Shown: positions 7,194-8,531 of the stretch, in pieces
How the letters are laid out: each line of letters starts with the position of its first letter
Position numbering within the stretch: position 1 is the first letter of the stretch
Translations under genes and position numbers: made by a program
Notes under the pieces: model-generated
The model's database searches: none
The model's input: the letters and a program-made list of their open reading frames with translations, nothing else
Told to the model about the DNA's origin: nothing
Assembly: GCA_026994735.1 (NCBI GenBank)
Contig: JALWQD010000057.1
Span: forward strand, 1-8,531
DNA: 8,531 bases
Source of the DNA: Gammaproteobacteria bacterium
Lineage (GTDB): Bacteria; Pseudomonadota; Gammaproteobacteria; SZUA-140
Direction of reading: 5' to 3'

Positions 7194-7664
7194 ATGCGTA
7201 TCCATATTATTACAATTGGTCAACGACCGCCTGCCTGGGTTGAGGCCGGGTTTACCGACTATGTTCGACGCATGCCACCTTCTTGTGCGATCAATCTGGT
7301 TGAAATCGCGCTCGCAAAACGCAGCAAGAACGCAGATGTCAAGCGTTTACGCAAGCAGGAAGGAGCGCGCATGTTAGCGGCGATTCCTCCTGCCAGCTTG
7401 GTGATTGCTCTGGAAGTGGGAGGGCGCGAGTGGACGAGTGAAGCGTTGGCCGTGAAATTAAGTGACTGGATGCAGGATGGTCGGGATGTCTGTCTGCTCA
7501 TTGGCGGTCCGGATGGTCTTGATCCGGGCTGCCTGCAGCGTGCCGACCGGCTATGGTCTCTTTCTTCCCTGACCTTGCCGCATGCATTGGTGAGGGTGTT
7601 TTTGGCCGAACAGATTTATCGTGCCTGGAGTATCTCTCAGGGCCATCCTTACCATCGTTCCTGA
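7194..7664 (+). CDS. rlmH: 23S rRNA (pseudouridine-1915 N3)-methyltransferase
   Basis: Methylates pseudouridine 1915 in helix 69 of 23S rRNA on assembled 70S ribosomes, using S-adenosylmethionine. It is a homodimeric SPOUT-class (knotted) enzyme. The 156-residue length matches E. coli RlmH (155). Visible motifs are AKRSKNADVKRL (about 41-52), the SAM-binding knot LLIGGPDGL (101-109), WSLSSLTLPHALVR (121-134) and the C-terminal HPYHRS (151-156), which holds the conserved Tyr-His-Arg. The ATG at 7194 has no good ribosome-binding site; the preceding bases are AT-rich and follow the candidate terminator. The next gene in E. coli and Pseudomonas is mrdA (PBP2), but here the cluster ends. Confidence 0.96.
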   Translation: MRIHIITIGQRPPAWVEAGFTDYVRRMPPSCAINLVEIALAKRSKNADVKRLRKQEGARMLAAIPPASLVIALEVGGREWTSEALAVKLSDWMQDGRDVCLLIGGPDGLDPGCLQRADRLWSLSSLTLPHALVRVFLAEQIYRAWSISQGHPYHRS

Positions 7665-7721
7665 TCGCCTCCTCTTAATCCCGACCATTTTACTATGAAT
7701 AAACACAATCACTGAAGGGTA

Positions 7722-7750
7722 TTGTCTGCTCCCGCGATACTCTCTATAAT
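7722..7750 (+). promoter_or_regulatory. Sigma70-type promoter for the truncated hemoglobin gene
   Basis: TTGTCT (7722-7727) and a perfect TATAAT (7745-7750) are separated by 17 bases, the optimum. Transcription should start around 7755-7758, giving a leader of about 40 bases. An inverted repeat, ACAAT-N11-ATTGT (7705-7709 and 7721-7725), overlaps the -35 element and could be an operator. No FNR, NsrR or NorR site is recognised with confidence. Confidence 0.75.
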
Positions 7751-7784
7751 CGACATTCTCGATGTAGCTTTATGTCACTTTGTT

Positions 7785-7789
7785 GGAGG
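7785..7789 (+). promoter_or_regulatory. Strong ribosome-binding site of the globin gene
   Basis: GGAGG ends five bases before the ATG at 7795 and fixes that start. It is the best plus-strand ribosome-binding site in the window, so this gene is probably translated more strongly than the neighbouring cluster. Confidence 0.8.
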
Positions 7790-7794
7790 GAACT

Positions 7795-8531
7795 ATGTTC
7801 AAGGCATTGATGCGATTTTTTTGTGGTAAATCCGAGTCAGATAATCAGCAGACAAGTCTTTTTGATCGTCTTGGTGGCGAGGCCGCTGTCGATGCTGCGG
7901 TCGATCTTTTTTACCGCCGTGTCCTTGCCGACGATCGAATCAAGCACTTTTTCGAAGGTGTTGACATGGACAAGCAGGCGGCAAAGCAGAAGGCCTTCCT
8001 GACCATGGCCTTCGGTGGTCCGAACAAATATACCGGTGAGGACATGCGCAAAGGCCATGCCCACCTGGTTGAGAAAGGCCTCAATGACTCGCATTTTGAT
8101 GCCGTTGTTGAAAACCTTGGCGGGACACTGAAAGAGATGGGGGTTGCCGATGAACTGATCGCTGAAGTTGCGGCGATTGCCGAGACCACCCGGGCAGATA
8201 TTCTGGCCGGCTTTACTGACGAGGAGAAAAAGGCAATGGGGCAGGAAAAGAGCTTGTTTGATCGTATTGGTGGCGAGGCTGCTGTTGATGCTGCGGTCGA
8301 TCTTTTCTACCGCCGTGTTCTGGCTGATGACCGTATCAATATGTTTTTTAGCGGGGTTGATATGGACAAGCAGGCAGCAAAGCAGAAGGCCTTCCTGACC
8401 ATGGCCTTCGGTGGTCCGAACAAATATACCGGTGAGGACATGCGCAAAGGCCATGCCCATCTGGTTGAACGAGGTCTCAATGATTCGCATTTTGATGCCG
8501 TTGTTGAAAACCTTGGCGGGACATTGAAAGA
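7795..8531 (+). CDS. Tandem group I truncated hemoglobin, at least two domains (runs off right edge)
   Basis: The frame is open for 245 codons to the window end. After a 20-residue leader it encodes two group I truncated globins (2-on-2 fold, heme-binding) at about 22-153 and 154 onward. The sequence closely resembles Synechocystis GlbN as I recall it. In domain 1, Tyr40 is B10, Gln61 is E7, Gln65 is E11 and His88 is the proximal F8 heme ligand. The equivalents in domain 2 are Tyr172, Gln193, Gln197 and His220. Gly-Gly motifs occur at both the AB and EF turns. Position E10, His46 in Synechocystis, is Lys64 and Lys196 here. No residue matches the His117 that bonds covalently to heme. The linker (about 139-153) is charged. 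Group I globins are usually single domains of about 120 aa involved in O2 or NO chemistry; the substrate here is unknown. The total number of domains cannot be seen. Confidence 0.93.
   Translation, partial: MFKALMRFFCGKSESDNQQTSLFDRLGGEAAVDAAVDLFYRRVLADDRIKHFFEGVDMDKQAAKQKAFLTMAFGGPNKYTGEDMRKGHAHLVEKGLNDSHFDAVVENLGGTLKEMGVADELIAEVAAIAETTRADILAGFTDEEKKAMGQEKSLFDRIGGEAAVDAAVDLFYRRVLADDRINMFFSGVDMDKQAAKQKAFLTMAFGGPNKYTGEDMRKGHAHLVERGLNDSHFDAVVENLGGTLK
7858..8135 (+). repeat. Globin repeat copy 1 (comparable part)
   Basis: The first copy of a direct repeat with a 396-bp period (132 codons) inside the globin gene. Aligned without gaps to copy 2, I count 30 mismatches in 278 bases, about 89% identity, and 5 amino-acid changes in 92. 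The full first unit continues to about 8250. Confidence 0.9.
8254..8531 (+). repeat. Globin repeat copy 2 (cut by window edge)
   Basis: The second copy of the 396-bp-period repeat. The block 8377-8459 is identical, base for base, to 7981-8063. The copy continues beyond the window, so its C-terminal helices and any third copy are not visible. Confidence 0.9.

Noticed and set aside
7837..8490. Long minus-strand open frame (217 codons) with an internal repeat
   Set aside because: It lies exactly antisense to the globin repeats and its repetition simply mirrors them. It has no ribosome-binding site and no recognisable domain.
7858..8531. CRISPR-like or mobile-element repeat
   Set aside because: The repeat is one large in-frame protein domain with codon-position-biased differences. 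There are no short repeats with spacers, no terminal inverted repeats and no transposase.

Overview
The window comes from a chromosome of a gammaproteobacterium, probably an environmental lineage outside the enterics. Two things suggest this. The first is a conserved housekeeping cluster, leuS-lptE-holA-proA-nadD-rsfS-rlmH, with the DUF1451 zinc-ribbon gene (ybeL type) divergent from leuS as in E. coli. The second is proA lying directly before nadD-rsfS-rlmH, an order I recall from pseudomonads. LptE restricts the source to Gram-negative bacteria with an LPS-transport outer membrane. Base composition looks moderately GC-rich and even across the window. I cannot name the genus.

Layout. 1-497 (minus strand) holds the ybeL-type gene, with its last few codons cut by the left edge. 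498-768 is the divergent spacer, which contains several inverted repeats. From 769 to 7664 there are seven tightly packed plus-strand genes: leucyl-tRNA synthetase, the LPS-assembly lipoprotein LptE, DNA polymerase III delta subunit, gamma-glutamyl phosphate reductase, nicotinate-mononucleotide adenylyltransferase, ribosomal silencing factor RsfS and 23S rRNA methyltransferase RlmH. leuS and lptE overlap by ATGA, and the other gaps are 15-56 bases. nadD must start at TTG and proA probably does too. Small RNA hairpins lie in the proA-nadD, nadD-rsfS and rsfS-rlmH gaps. The last is followed by five Ts and looks like a weak intrinsic terminator or attenuator.

After rlmH, E. coli and Pseudomonas continue into mrdA-rodA. 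Here there is instead a separate transcription unit with a good sigma70-type promoter (TTGTCT-17-TATAAT) and a strong ribosome-binding site. It opens a reading frame at 7795 that runs off the right edge. This frame encodes at least two tandem group I truncated hemoglobin domains, 132 residues apart and about 95% identical in protein over the comparable 92 residues. Each keeps the heme-ligand His and the distal Tyr/Gln/Gln set. This tandem globin is the most unusual item in the window. The DNA of the two copies diverges very unevenly, with one 83-bp identical block, which suggests recent duplication plus sequence homogenisation.

Together, the leuS-to-rlmH block is core cell maintenance: translation, ribosome maturation and silencing, replication clamp loading, NAD and proline synthesis, and envelope assembly. 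The globin gene is an accessory function, probably O2 or NO handling by family analogy, placed after it.
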